Of a stretch of DNA of 64,000 bases, positions 34,559-45,633 are shown piece after piece. The DNA comes from Leuctra nigra (Eukaryota > Arthropoda > Insecta > Plecoptera > Leuctridae). The stretch covers positions 20,429,705 to 20,493,704 of the forward strand of contig OW203769.1 of the NCBI GenBank assembly GCA_934045905.1. The letters are read 5' to 3'. Both the position numbers and the translations under genes were made by a program. Every line of letters starts with the position of its first letter. Position 1 is the first letter of the stretch. The notes beneath the pieces are model-generated. The model was not told the DNA's origin. It worked only from the letters and a program-made list of their open reading frames with translations, and did not search any database.

Positions 34559-34884
34559 TTGGGAGACGATGGTGTAGGACGAATTGTGAGAAGGATTAGG
34601 TCTGACAGAAGACTGACAGATGGATTAGTAAACGGTTGAAGTCAAGAGATCAAGAGAAGTCATAAAAGTATGTAAAATGTCTCAAGTTTGCAATGCAATT
34701 TGATGTCATCATCGATTTGTTGTTTAAGGAAGCGTAATCATCAATAAATTGTAGTAGAATCACCACTAAACAGTTTGAATCTCAGTTCGAGAGACACCTC
34801 AACTATCGAATATAATTATCCCACATCTGCCACCATTTGTAATATTCACATTAGAATCTGGTTTCTCTTGTTCTGACCGGCAAC

Positions 34885-35251
34885 TGTGAAAGGCCGAGAA
34901 AGATGACAATTCGTTTTTCAATGATATTATACACCTAGGACACTGTAATTTCAATTTTTAAATGTATTTGAGAGTACAACAGACTACCAAAGGATATTAA
35001 TACCTAAATTGGTCATTTAAACTCATTAAAACTCATTTAAAGACTGTAATATGAGTTCAAGTTCTATGTGACATGTCATCAATGTTTAAAACGCATAATA
35101 AGTGATGTATTTGTGAATATTGAAGGTGATGGAAGGTGTAATAACAACTGTAATGTAGAATAGCATATATTCTAACTAAAAACATCATACAAATCTAATT
35201 ACAGTGTCCTAAGTACCTAATATAAGTGTAAAACGAATTGTCATCTTTCAC
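34885..35251. mobile_element. Inverted-repeat element (AGATGACAATTCGTTTT arms)
   Basis: GTGAAAGGCCGAGAAAGATG followed by ACAATTCGTTTT is inverted at the right as AAAACGAATTGTCATCTTTCA then CGG. A second paired block (TAGGACACTGTAATT with its inverse) follows inside. The centre is 200 bp of AT-rich non-coding DNA. Confidence 0.75.
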
Positions 35252-38220
35252 GGCCCCACTTCACATTAGTTCTGACCCATCCCGCGCATGCGCTGGAGAT
35301 CGGAATCACGCTAATCCACAATCAGTCGCGCCAGCCACTGATCTCGAACACCACGATATCCGGAACTAAGCCCGCCGCCCTTATCTCGTCTGCTTCTCCA
35401 CTCGAGCCAATCGGAACGCCGCGAGCTGTAATCTGGCTTTCAGTGTCTTTCTTTGTCGCAGCCCCCCCCCCCCCCCTACCTCCCACCGCTTTATCTCTCG
35501 TCACAGAACCAGGTTCGAGCCCAGGCATGAGCGTCCCGAGAGTAATCATCAAATGAAATATGAAACACATAATTTCCAAGATAATATGCTGGAAATTTCA
35601 ATATTTTAATCTCGAGTTTGCAGCAATTAGCGAAATTGAATCGTGCCTAAATATATTTTCGAATACAAAGAGGTGGGGACGTGAGAGTCGGCTCGTAATA
35701 ACAGTGAGGCGGACAAACACTAATAACTCCGCTAAAATATGCAACAGGTATAAAGACTCTATAGAACACTCATAATGAGAAACAGCGCTTCAGACGTAAA
35801 ACTTTCCCAGTCGGGTTTCCCGAAGTTCTCGCAGCTAACTTCACACATCTCCATCTCGCTCGCGCATGCGCTCATCGTCAAACAGGAGCCATTTTGAATC
35901 AGCACAAACGTTCGAAATGAGTCTCTATCCTTATCTTATACAAAGCCCCGACTGATTTTAAACTAAGGCGGGCTGTGTTATTCCTACTGCGATATTACGT
36001 TCTTCAGTCGTCCTATGATGAAATAAAGTCAGGAACGGAATGCTATTTATTTGAATTTCATGATCGCGCTCGTTCATGTCTTTGTAGCCTCAATAATACA
36101 ACAGACTCTGGGAACAACATATTGGGAATGCTTCTTCGTAAGCTAGGCCCAGTAATTTATTGGTATTCCGTTGAAGGGCAATTTAGCTCGACGTTAAAAT
36201 ATGTATAAAAATCCTCTCGCATCCAACGAGAGCCTCTCTATTCCCACGAACCTTTGAGCGCCGTGTGCATAGCGAGCGCTTCTGACGGATGCCATCCACT
36301 TTCATCCCAGGTAAGAATGCCTGCATTATTCGCCGCCGCGACGCCGACGCCTGGTCGATAGCATGTGGAAATCACGGCCCCATGGGTTTACTGCACATTG
36401 CTATAATAACGTCTCGTTAGAAATGCAAATATACCTGCCGAGTTACACGCGTATACCTAGTCGTTTCCGAAGCTTAGTTGCGGAAGAGCGTTTAATACTC
36501 TTTAGACGCGTTTGCGAGCAGATCGTCTCATAAACACCGATGAAAACATTGCCATTGGGACAGAAACGTCTACAAAGCCATGAGCGCAAAATGCCAAACC
36601 TCATAAAAAAACAAGTGTTACGCAAGTTTTAAGAATTGTTAAGCTCAAGAGAACTTCACGACTTTTTACGTGTTTCTAAGTTGTCAATTTTACTTCAGGG
36701 GCTGGAAAGCTAAGACCCACGTAGGTAATGTAGCGGCTTTATTCTAATTTGCAGCAACGTCGTGTTGGTTAAAGTTTGCGAAAACAAGATTTATTAAAAC
36801 TGGTGAATACGTGGGAAAGAAAGTCGCGAAAGAAATTAAGTTTGGCGCATTGCTATCAATTATTCACGGCCATTGAGTTCAATTACAGCAATTCCGGTTG
36901 CTACATCCACGGCTGTGAAACAATAACGTCGGCGGAGGCACGTCATCAATGCCCGAGGGCCTCTCCTGGGGGGTGGCAGATAACGCCGGGGTCGGAGGGT
37001 GGCGCTAATGGGGCGGCGTCTGCCAGGTAATGGGGGAGCATTATCATGGGCGTCGGCGACGGAGGTTTAAAATAACGCCGCTGAGTGAATTACTGCCGGG
37101 GGGGGGGGGGGGGGGGGGGGCTTTGCGACCCCACCCTTGCCAATCAATGCCAGGTGAGCACGGCAGACATTCCGAGTCAGAGATCACAATCGGGAATGTG
37201 ACGGGAGTCAAGTATAATTTGCTAAAAACGAAACAAGTTTTAATAAACAATTTTGTTAATGAAACTCTAAAAATTATGTTGCAAAACGAAGAGTAAAGAC
37301 TTTAGATGTGTTGAATTGAAAACTATGCACAAAGATGCCGAATAGTTGGCAAAATGCTGCAATCCCGAGCACTGCCAGAGATTGTCTGGATTAGAGCTGC
37401 TAGTGTCCTGACTGCTTCTCATCATTGCTGTAATCTAATTAGAGTGACGAGAGACGCAATTCCTCTGTTCACTTGAAGCAGTCGACATGTCCGTGGTGCA
37501 GGTGACGTTCCATTGACGTGCTCGTCCCATTCATCTCGCCGGGTTGGCAACACAACAGTCCCGCTAGGTTGGCAACAACAGCCGCGCGGAGTTGTCAATG
37601 AGCTATTCTTAGCCGCGACCATTCACATGACATCTCGCTCTAGCGGGAATGCGGACCTCGTCGTCGGCCACATTTGTAACAAACCTCTCGCAGATATCTT
37701 CACTCTTCTTGGTCTCATAGCCATTATTTTATATTTCAAGCTTTACCCTTCAAAGAAAACGAATTTTTCTTCGTAATTTACCAATCGCTTTTTCCATTAC
37801 TAACTTTTCAAGTCATCGTGGTCTTACATAACGAGATTTATTGTCAGTGTCCCCGGAAGTTTCCCGAAGTCCCCGAAGTTCCCCGATGTCCGCGCGCCGT
37901 GACATCACGACGACGACGATGTGGAGGTGGTCCTCGTCAGAGAGATAACATCTCCCGTCCTCGGCTCACCACGAGATTCAGTGATTGGGTCTGGAACACT
38001 TGGCTCGGCGTCTTGGGATCGCTCCCACTTGCTCCCTCGGGAGACGGATGGGATCGGGAAGCATGAATCACGACTGGGAACGCAAACACAACATGACAGT
38101 GGCGCGACCAGTGGCGCACCGCCGTGGACACGGGTCCAGGGGCGCGGGGGACAGTATAGGATCTTTAACACGATAGCCCACAAAAACTACAATATCTGTA
38201 TTTGAATTTCAATAGATCGA
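35252..38220. other. Intronic or intergenic stretch, no gene recognised
   Basis: It includes homopolymer runs (C at 35461-35476, G at 37099-37120), several GCGCATGCGC-like palindromes and GC-rich patches at 36930-37150 and 37840-38150. A plus-strand CCCAGGTAAGA at 36307 resembles splice consensus, but there is no supporting frame. Confidence 0.5.
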
Positions 38221-38284
38221 TATAAAGCTTGGGTGAGACAACGATATGTTGTACAAAATAAGAGGAAACCTAAAGAGAAAGTAC

Positions 38285-38345
38285 TCGATCGGATCATCTC
38301 ACTTGCCGGGCGAGATATCTACCAACTGAGCTACCCGGACGGACG
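38285..38345 (-). repeat. tRNA-derived SINE head, copy 1
   Basis: The minus strand reads GGGTAGCTCAGTTGGTAGAT then ATCTCGCCCGGCAAGTGAGA, a D-arm and anticodon-arm like that of the copy at 42 kb. The T-arm is lost. Flanking words (GGACGGACAG) are shared with the other copy. Confidence 0.7.
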
Positions 38346-38690
38346 GACAGACAACTAAGCAATATACACAAGGATGGTAACGGCTGTGTGCTTTAAAATC
38401 TTAGCTCTTATAAAAAATCCCATCTCTGACACCAAATGTGAAATGTGACCTTTTTTTTTAAATCCACCTCTTTTAAAACACTTGAACTTCTCCGCACGCT
38501 CCCTGACCGCGCGCATGCGCAGTGGCACGTGACGTCAGCGTGGCTTCTAAGCCTTGGCCGGAGTGACGGCCCGTGGGTTCAAATCCCTCTCAGTGTCGCC
38601 CCTGATCCGATGTGACACCTGTCATGGCGGCCAGATTCAAGCTCCACTCGCGGCGGAGAGGATGAAAGTGTCTCGCGCCACGCACCGCTA

Positions 38691-39258
38691 TCAGCCGGGC
38701 GCCAGGTGTGGGCCGCCAATGTCGCCTCGAATTGCGTCGCGAGTTGGGCGCCAATGTAATGTTCCGTTGTCCTAATTCTATCTAACTACAGGGCCCCTAT
38801 TCTCGAAACAGTTATCACTTCATAAGTTATGATATGTCGAAAAATCATAATATTCAGCCGGGCACCAGGTGTGGGCCGCCAATGTCACCTCGGATTGCGA
38901 TGGGCGCCAATGTAATGTTCCGTTGTCCTAATTCTATCTAACTACAGGGCCCCTATTCTCGAAACAGTTATCACTTCATAAGTTATGATATGTCGAAAAA
39001 TCATAATATTCAGCCGGGCACCAGGTGTGGGCCGCCAATGTCACCTCGGATTGCGATGGGCGCCAATGTAATGTTCCGTTGTCCTAATTCTATCTAACTA
39101 CAGGGCCCCTATTCTCGAAACAGTTATCACTTCATAAGTTATGATATGTCGAAAAATCATAATATTCAGCCGGGCACCAGGTGTGGGCCGCCAATGTCAC
39201 CTCGGATTGCGATGGGCGCCAATGTAATGTTCCGTTGTCCTAATTCTATCAAACTACT
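38691..39258. repeat. Minisatellite, 156-bp unit, about four copies
   Basis: CAGCCGGGCACCAGGTGTGG recurs at about 38854, 39010 and 39166, with a longer diverged first unit at 38691. Each unit ends in CCTATTCTCGAAACAGTTAT followed by CACTTCATAAGTTATGATA. That tail is the arm of the foldback element immediately to the right, so the array apparently grew from sequence next to a MITE arm. Confidence 0.9.
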
Positions 39259-39402
39259 GGGCCCCTATTCTCGAAACGGTTATCACTTTGTATAAGTTAT
39301 GATGACGAAAAGTCACAGTATTAACATGGTGAGAGATAGGACAAACCTCATTTTGAAACTTGGAGTTATGACGTGATAACTGTTTCGAGAATAGACCCCC
39401 AG
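39259..39402. mobile_element. Foldback MITE (CTATTCTCGAAACRGTTATCAC arms)
   Basis: CCCCTATTCTCGAAACGGTT followed by ATCAC is inverted at the right as GTGATAACTGTTTCGAGAAT followed by AGACCCCC. The middle (about 95 bp) is non-coding. Its left arm is the last member of the 156-bp array. Confidence 0.8.
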
Positions 39403-39571
39403 GTGTTGAAAATACTCGAAAGTTTGTAAATATGTGGCGAAAAAATAAATCTCTTCATCACAGTCTTTACATTTTATTTTATATTCTGCGTGTGATGCCG
39501 CAATAAAAATATAAAATGTGTTAATATATTATCCGATTTATTTAGTGTTCCTGGATCATTCCCAGTGTTTG

Positions 39572-41085
39572 AATCTAGTGGAGCGGTCGCTCCACGCCAG
39601 CCAAGTCGTACGGCGCGCGCACACTCTCATATAAAGGCTGGAGCAAACCCACTTTTACTGTAAGCATCAAAGTGGCATTTTCGGCCTACTGGATCTTAAA
39701 ATTGGGAAATCTCACATTGTTGCGAAATATCTTAATTTCGAGCTATGGCCCACCCTACAACATATACCAAATTTGGGAACAATAGGTTACGCCCTTTGCG
39801 CGCTAGAGGGCCGTGAAAACAGTGTTTTAGGGCGGTTTTCATAATAATAATCATAGTAGTAGTAGTCTCCTGGAATTCAAATCCGGTAAACAGGCCACAG
39901 CCTAAACGGCTGAACCGATTGATCTCGCATTTTTACCACGTGTGCACTTTTGGCGTCTGATTTAACCTTGTCTCCATGAATTTTTTGTGCCGCCATTTTG
40001 AAACCGGAAGTGACGTCATATCTCGTCAACGGTTGGACCGATCGGAACGAAATTTGCGCCAATCGTTTCAGACGGTCATCTATATGGATTATCAATATCA
40101 AAAGACTGAACATTATTTTAAATAAACCGGAAATGACGTCATGAAATTTAATATACATCGATTTGCATTTCAGCAACAACTGTTGATCCGATTGTCTTGA
40201 TATTTATGTAACGTTTGTACTTTTGATATTTCATTTGACTTGTTATAAAACCAACCGGAAGCCGCCATTTTGAAACCGGAAGTGACATCATGTCTCAAAA
40301 ACGGCTAAACAGATTAGAACAAAACCAGCGCTAAACGATTTAGACGGTCAACTTTATGTAATCAGTAATATTTGATGATTCAAATATCGAAACCGGAAAT
40401 GACGTCACACATTTTATGACCTATACCGGAAATGACGTCATAAATATGCTAAATGACGCTAAATTCACCACTTTATACTTTAAAATAGATATAAGTAAAC
40501 GTACTTTGTAAATAATTATAAATTCAAGGTTGCAGTGTTCTCGGCGGCCATTTTTAAAACCGGAAGTGACGTCATATATCGTAAACGGTTGTACCGATTG
40601 CAACCTAAGTTTGGAAATGTGTTGGACTAATAATTATGAATTCAAGACGACATTATTTTCGGCCGCCATTGTTAAAACCGGAAGTGACGTCAAATATCGA
40701 AAATGGCTGTACCGATTGCAATCAAATTTTGGAAATGTGTTGTACTAATAATTATGAATTCAAGACGACATTATTTTCGGCCGCCATTGTTAAAACCGGA
40801 AGTGACGTCATATATCGAAAATGGCTGTACCGATTGCAACCAAATTTTGGAAATGTGTTGTACTAATAATTATGAATTCAAGACGACATTATTTTCGGCC
40901 GCCATTGTTAAAACCGGAAGTGACGTCATATATCAAAAACGGCTGTACCGATTGCAACCAAATTTTGGAAATGTGTAGGAGTAATAATTATGAATTCAAG
41001 ACGACATTATTTTCGGCCGCCATTGCTAAAACCGGAAGTGACGTCATATATCGAAAACAGCTGGACCGATTGTAACGAAACTTAA
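39572..41085 (-). repeat. TGACGTCA-rich repeat element, copy 2, opposite orientation
   Basis: The end block (palindrome TGGAGCGGTCGCTCCA, then CAAGTCGTACGGCGCGC, CATCAAAGTGGCATTTTCGG and TCTCCTGGAATTCAAATCCG) is nearly identical to 26520-26844 read in reverse. The body carries the units with GCCGCCATTTTGAAACCGGA and AGTGACGTCATATCTC. Past 40530 it changes to a cleaner tandem array of about 119 bp. Confidence 0.8.
40548..41060. repeat. 119-bp tandem array with one TGACGTCA per unit
   Basis: Units start near 40545, 40662, 40781, 40900 and 41020 with TTTTCGGCCGCCATTGTTAA followed by AACCGGAAGTGACGTCA and CTGTACCGATTGCAACC. Four overlapping plus-strand frames of 72-91 codons are translations of this array, not genes. 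Confidence 0.88.
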
Positions 41086-41241
41086 AGCTATTCTTCTTGG
41101 ATAATTATTTTAATCTTATATACCAAACGCAACTTTTATAAGTATCCAAATCGGCATAGGCGTATTTTTTTAAAGAAATAAGTTCTTGCACGGACACAAG
41201 CTGTGCTACAAGCTGTATGAATAAACTAACAAAAAAAGTGA

Positions 41242-42523
41242 TATCCCAGAAAAAAACACTCCTTGTAAAAAAGGCAGCCAAGTCTCTTTACTTTAAAAAA
41301 ATTCAACACCGAAAAGGAGTGATATCAAAAAAGGAGCCAAGTCAATGACATTTCCAAATATTTAATCGTATCTTTGAAATAAAAGTATAAACACCGAGAA
41401 ATACTTTACAAAAGGACTTGGCGCATCGTTTTTTTAAAGACATTTTTCTATTCATAAGCATGTGCCATTTATATACAACCGTCATTTTGAATGTTTAGAA
41501 TAATAGGGAAACATCTTTCAATTAGGTACATATTATACATACCTTCTGTAAAATATTTTCTATATGATTATATACGCTATGAAACTTGTTGTCTATGCTT
41601 TCTATAAATATACACAATAGTTATCTTCGTAATATTGTTTCGTGGTGAATATAATTAAGTCTCATGCGTTATACCTTCTCATCATGTAACAATTTCTATT
41701 AATACACATTTTATAAAAATACATTTCACAAAGAAGACAGTCATATTGAATTTCTATTAAAAAATTTAACTTTATACACTTGACACTTCAAAAATATATA
41801 ATTGTGTTCCATTAGTTAGTAATTATTTGACAACGTTTCATGATTTCCTTCAGTCAAGATCAAATTATGAAAAGATACCAGTCTAATATCGCCATATTAA
41901 CAGTACTGCAAGAATATGTATGAGCCCACTTCCAATTGATATGAAGGGATGTGTGTTGTGAAAAATATCCGACCGAACCGGGGCACGAACTTGGGACCTC
42001 TCACTTGCCGGGCGAGAGCTCTACCAACTGAGCTACCCGATCGGACGGGCGGACATTAGACACAACACACTGATGAGGATCCTGACTCCTGACTCCATGG
42101 AAGTTTTCCAAAGAAACCTACATTCTCACCACTTCCAATTGTTATGTAATTCTTTCACCCTTATATTACTTATATATTACAGCATAAAATCATGCTTCTA
42201 TCGCCATTGACAAAACTATAAAATAGTCATTACTAAAAGTAGCTTGATTCATAGATTCTGGCTCTAATAGAAAGAGGAAAATGTACCTACTTGTAAATTT
42301 CTTTCCACTTTTAGGATAGAATGATGTCTTTAAAAAAACGATGCGCCAAGTCCTTTTGTAAAGTATTTCTCGGTGTTTATACTTTTATTTCAAAGATACG
42401 ATTAAATATTTGGAAATGTCATTGACTTGGCTCCTTTTTTGATATCACTCCTTTTCGGTGTTTAATTTTTTTAAAGTAAAGAGACTTGGCTGCCTTTTTT
42501 ACAAGGAGTGTTTTTTTCTGGGT
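41242..42523. mobile_element. Long terminal-inverted-repeat element, family D copy 2
   Basis: Arms of about 195 bp run from TATCCCAGAAAAAAACACTC through CAGCCAAGTCTCTTTACTTT and GGACTTGGCGCATCGTTTTT, and are inverted exactly at 42330-42523. The centre is about 900 bp of AT-rich DNA with a tRNA-like SINE piece (41935-42120) but no transposase frame. The block order matches the foldback at 25031-25435. Confidence 0.85.
41970..42045 (-). repeat. tRNA-derived SINE head, copy 2 (Ala-GGC-like fold)
   Basis: The minus strand folds as a cloverleaf. TA precedes D-stem GCTC/GAGC, then comes anticodon arm CTCGC, loop CCGGCAA and GTGAG, then variable AGGTC and a T-arm with TTCGTGC. Position 33 is C rather than T and the T-stem is mismatched, so it is not a functional tRNA. 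The tail continues to about 42120 with GACTCCATGGAAGTTTTCC. Confidence 0.72.
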
Positions 42524-45500
42524 ACGAACTACTTTACCAATGCATGAGAAACTATTCTCGAGCTATTCGAGGTTGCGTGTCACTGCCAATTGGACTCGAC
42601 AGTCGAAGAGCGACGGCTTTGGGTCAGAGCAGCGGCGCAAATCTTGTGAAAACCCCCCGGCTCTATATTCACGCACAACAAATTGCCACGGTATTATGAC
42701 GCCAGCAATCCTCGCACACACGGGGCAGTATATCACGGCCTGTCTATAGAAACCAGCCCCACATGATACATAGCGCCGGATAACCGATGCCGACGCGTTT
42801 TTATTCAAGGAGCAGGCAGATTTAATAAAAACGTAACACACAGCACGTCATTTACTCACAAAATACAATCATTATTCTCAGAAAACTGGGCCATTTATGA
42901 ATATCTGTTGAAATTTTTCTCGCAATACATAGCAATAATGACAGTAACGAATAGTCGGTGCAAGAAAGTAATAATTACATTGAGCCAGGGTTAATGTGTT
43001 TGAAAAAAATATATATGAGTAGTGAATTAATTTTAAGAATGAGTGCTTCAGCTATTGCCTGTCACCACAAGAATGCTCGTGCCACCTCCTTGAAGAGTCG
43101 GCTGTACATGAAAGTAAACTTTGGAGATATCATTTCCTAAATATTATGCATTTGTACAAGAAATTGCACCGTGTAAATGGGGCTTAAGACTTAGATGTTT
43201 ATAATGCGAAGATCGACTAAAAAATTAACAACGCTAATAATTTTGAATTGAATGGCTCAAAAGTTATATCGATATTAACGACACGTTATCTCGAATGTAC
43301 AGCTGACCCTTAAGGGCACGGGCCAGTCCGACACTGCCCTCTCGATCACCCGTCTGACAGGCGGGGGAGGCAAATACTCTGCCCCACGGCCTCCTGGACA
43401 GACTCAATACACGTCGCTCTCATGTGTGAGACGCGCAAACAGAGCCGCGCGGTATGAACATTCCTGTGACGTCAGAGGCGAGCGAGCCACAGCATGAGCA
43501 TTCCCACCAGGCCGGCAGTGACGTCACACGAGTCGATAGAACGCGCCACGATTTCAATAGACCACGGTGCGAAGACAGGACTTGCAGTGAATACGATATT
43601 GACCACGAGAGAAGAGGAATGGAATCTACATAAAGTGAGTCAGGACAATACGATATGAGAAAATTGGTTACATGTATGTGCGAAGAGAAAAATATCCTGC
43701 CGATTTGGGGCTCAAACCCGGGTCCTTTCAATTGAAGTCGGGTCAATTTGACTAGTTGACTCTTTTGCTTCTAAGGAGAATGACTACGAAAAGCTGTAAC
43801 AAATTATAAAACCTCAAATTAAGAAGCCTCTTTATGTAGAAATACAAAATGTACAGTATTTTGAAATTGAATGATGTGTATACGAGGCAGCTTAAATTTA
43901 TAAAACCTCCAATAAATGAAGCCTCTTTATGTAGAAATACAAAATGCAACGTATTGTGAAATTGAATATGTCTTCGAGGCAGGTTGACCGCGAAAAATAC
44001 AACTTATTCCAAATAAAATGTAACTCTTCATCAGACTTGTAAATGTAGCCACTCACTACAAAGGGTTGGTGAAGCGAGCGGAGCGCGTCTATTTGATCTG
44101 CGAAGCGCACACAGAGCGATATAGTTTAATGACAACGCTCGTCTCGCTCAATTAACGCGATCGGATCACATGCGTGCGTAGTTAACCCCGATCCCGTAAC
44201 GATGCGTCGTTAAGCCGCGTCTTTATCGTCGTCGTCAACCCTCGACAAATCCAATATCAGCCCTCGTGTTGTCGCACGGGTTTATCACACTCTTAAACAC
44301 CGCTCGACTGGAGGTGTTGTCACAATCACGGCCAGGCTAGAGCGAGGCTCGATGGCTAATTACAAGACTGTTTTTTTTATGTTGTTTGCGATTAACTCAA
44401 GATTTCTGCATTTGATATTGATCTATATATATATTTTTTGGTGTTCACGTAGATTTTTGTAATTTGTAAAAGTAGTTTTCTTCGCAATTTTTGTTTCATT
44501 TTTGACAAATGTATGTATTTTACTTTTATTTTTGGAATTATATCTACTTTCGTAATATTTGCATTTTATACTTCATATTATGTTTTTGTTGTTCTTACAA
44601 TTCGATTCTTTCGTGATCCTTGAATTTTCTTAGTGTTATTGTTATTTATTCTAATTTTTTTGAATTTTGCATTGTCATATAAAACATCCATATTTCCATA
44701 CGTTTACATCAAATAATATTCTATTACTTGGGATATTTTATTACATATTGATTTGCAAAGTTTTGCAATGCACTCTCATTCTTCTGTTGTTCCCCTCTCA
44801 TGTGCCAACACCAGATGCAACATCCACATCCACCTCATCTCCTCGAAGCTTTCAGACAAGTTTTATCGGGTCGAGTCGGGAATCAGATTATATGCACTCA
44901 AAACCAGACGCAAGAACTTTGTTTGCAGGAGTAAAATCACGGAGATTGCCTTTTCAACCTCCAGACAATGCAAACACTTCACATCAAGTAAAATGGAAGC
45001 AATGAAAACATTCATATTACACGTTGGCGACCTGGTTGAACATTTTATACCTGCGTCAATGCATGGCAAACAGTAGAAGAAATTTATGTTATTGCATTAT
45101 CATATTCTGATATTTCAATTCTGGAAATATTTCAATATATTCAGGAGGATAGTGCAGGCTTCGGTCTATTGTAAGACGTGGATGTTTTGTATTTCGAAAC
45201 ATTTCGAAATATATCGAGGGAATCAAAATTATAATAGAAACCATAGCCAAGGAGGCACTTATTCTATAACGAAAACAAAACCATTTCGGCCTGAAATCAT
45301 TTCACGGCCACAAGGATAACATGGGACCGACATGATTTCACATATAAATGATTTCGTTTAAGTTATAGAATGGCCCAAGACAATATTATAATTGATTACT
45401 AGATTAATTATGTGTACGACTTTCCAAATTAACGATATTGTAGAATGTCCCAAGGTATTCCGAGGAATATAATCACCCAAGTGCTCGTGAAAAGCGAGTC

Positions 45501-45633
45501 TTATTTAACAGAATCACGCCTGTTTACGTCCAGAATGTGAAACGTGTTCCGGAACTGAAAACATTTCGCAGAGAAATAACGACTTCGACTCCAACTCGTG
45601 ACGAACGCAACGAAAAAGGCAATTATTGCTTGA
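42524..45633. other. No recognised gene; local direct repeats
   Basis: A one-ended relic of the 31.6-kb foldback is at 43152-43192. A direct repeat of GAAGCCTCTTTATGTAGAAA lies near 43820 and 43918 (unit about 100 bp). Frames of 107-112 codons at 44667-45076 overlap each other and lack recognisable domains. A tRNA T-arm-like motif lies on the minus strand near 43708-43719. Confidence 0.5.

Noticed and set aside
36290..36320. Plus-strand TTTCATCCCAGGTAAGA as a ratchet point
   Set aside because: It is on the opposite strand to pum with a weak pyrimidine tract and no partner site.
40530..41075. Four repetitive plus-strand frames containing SAAIVKTGSDV
   Set aside because: Frame by-products of the 119-bp tandem array.
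41970..42045. Functional tRNA-Ala gene
   Set aside because: C at position 33, mismatched T-stem and a shared SINE tail show it is a tRNA-derived repeat.
44667..45076. Two overlapping frames of 107-112 codons as genes
   Set aside because: They overlap in different frames with no recognisable domain; at most remnants.
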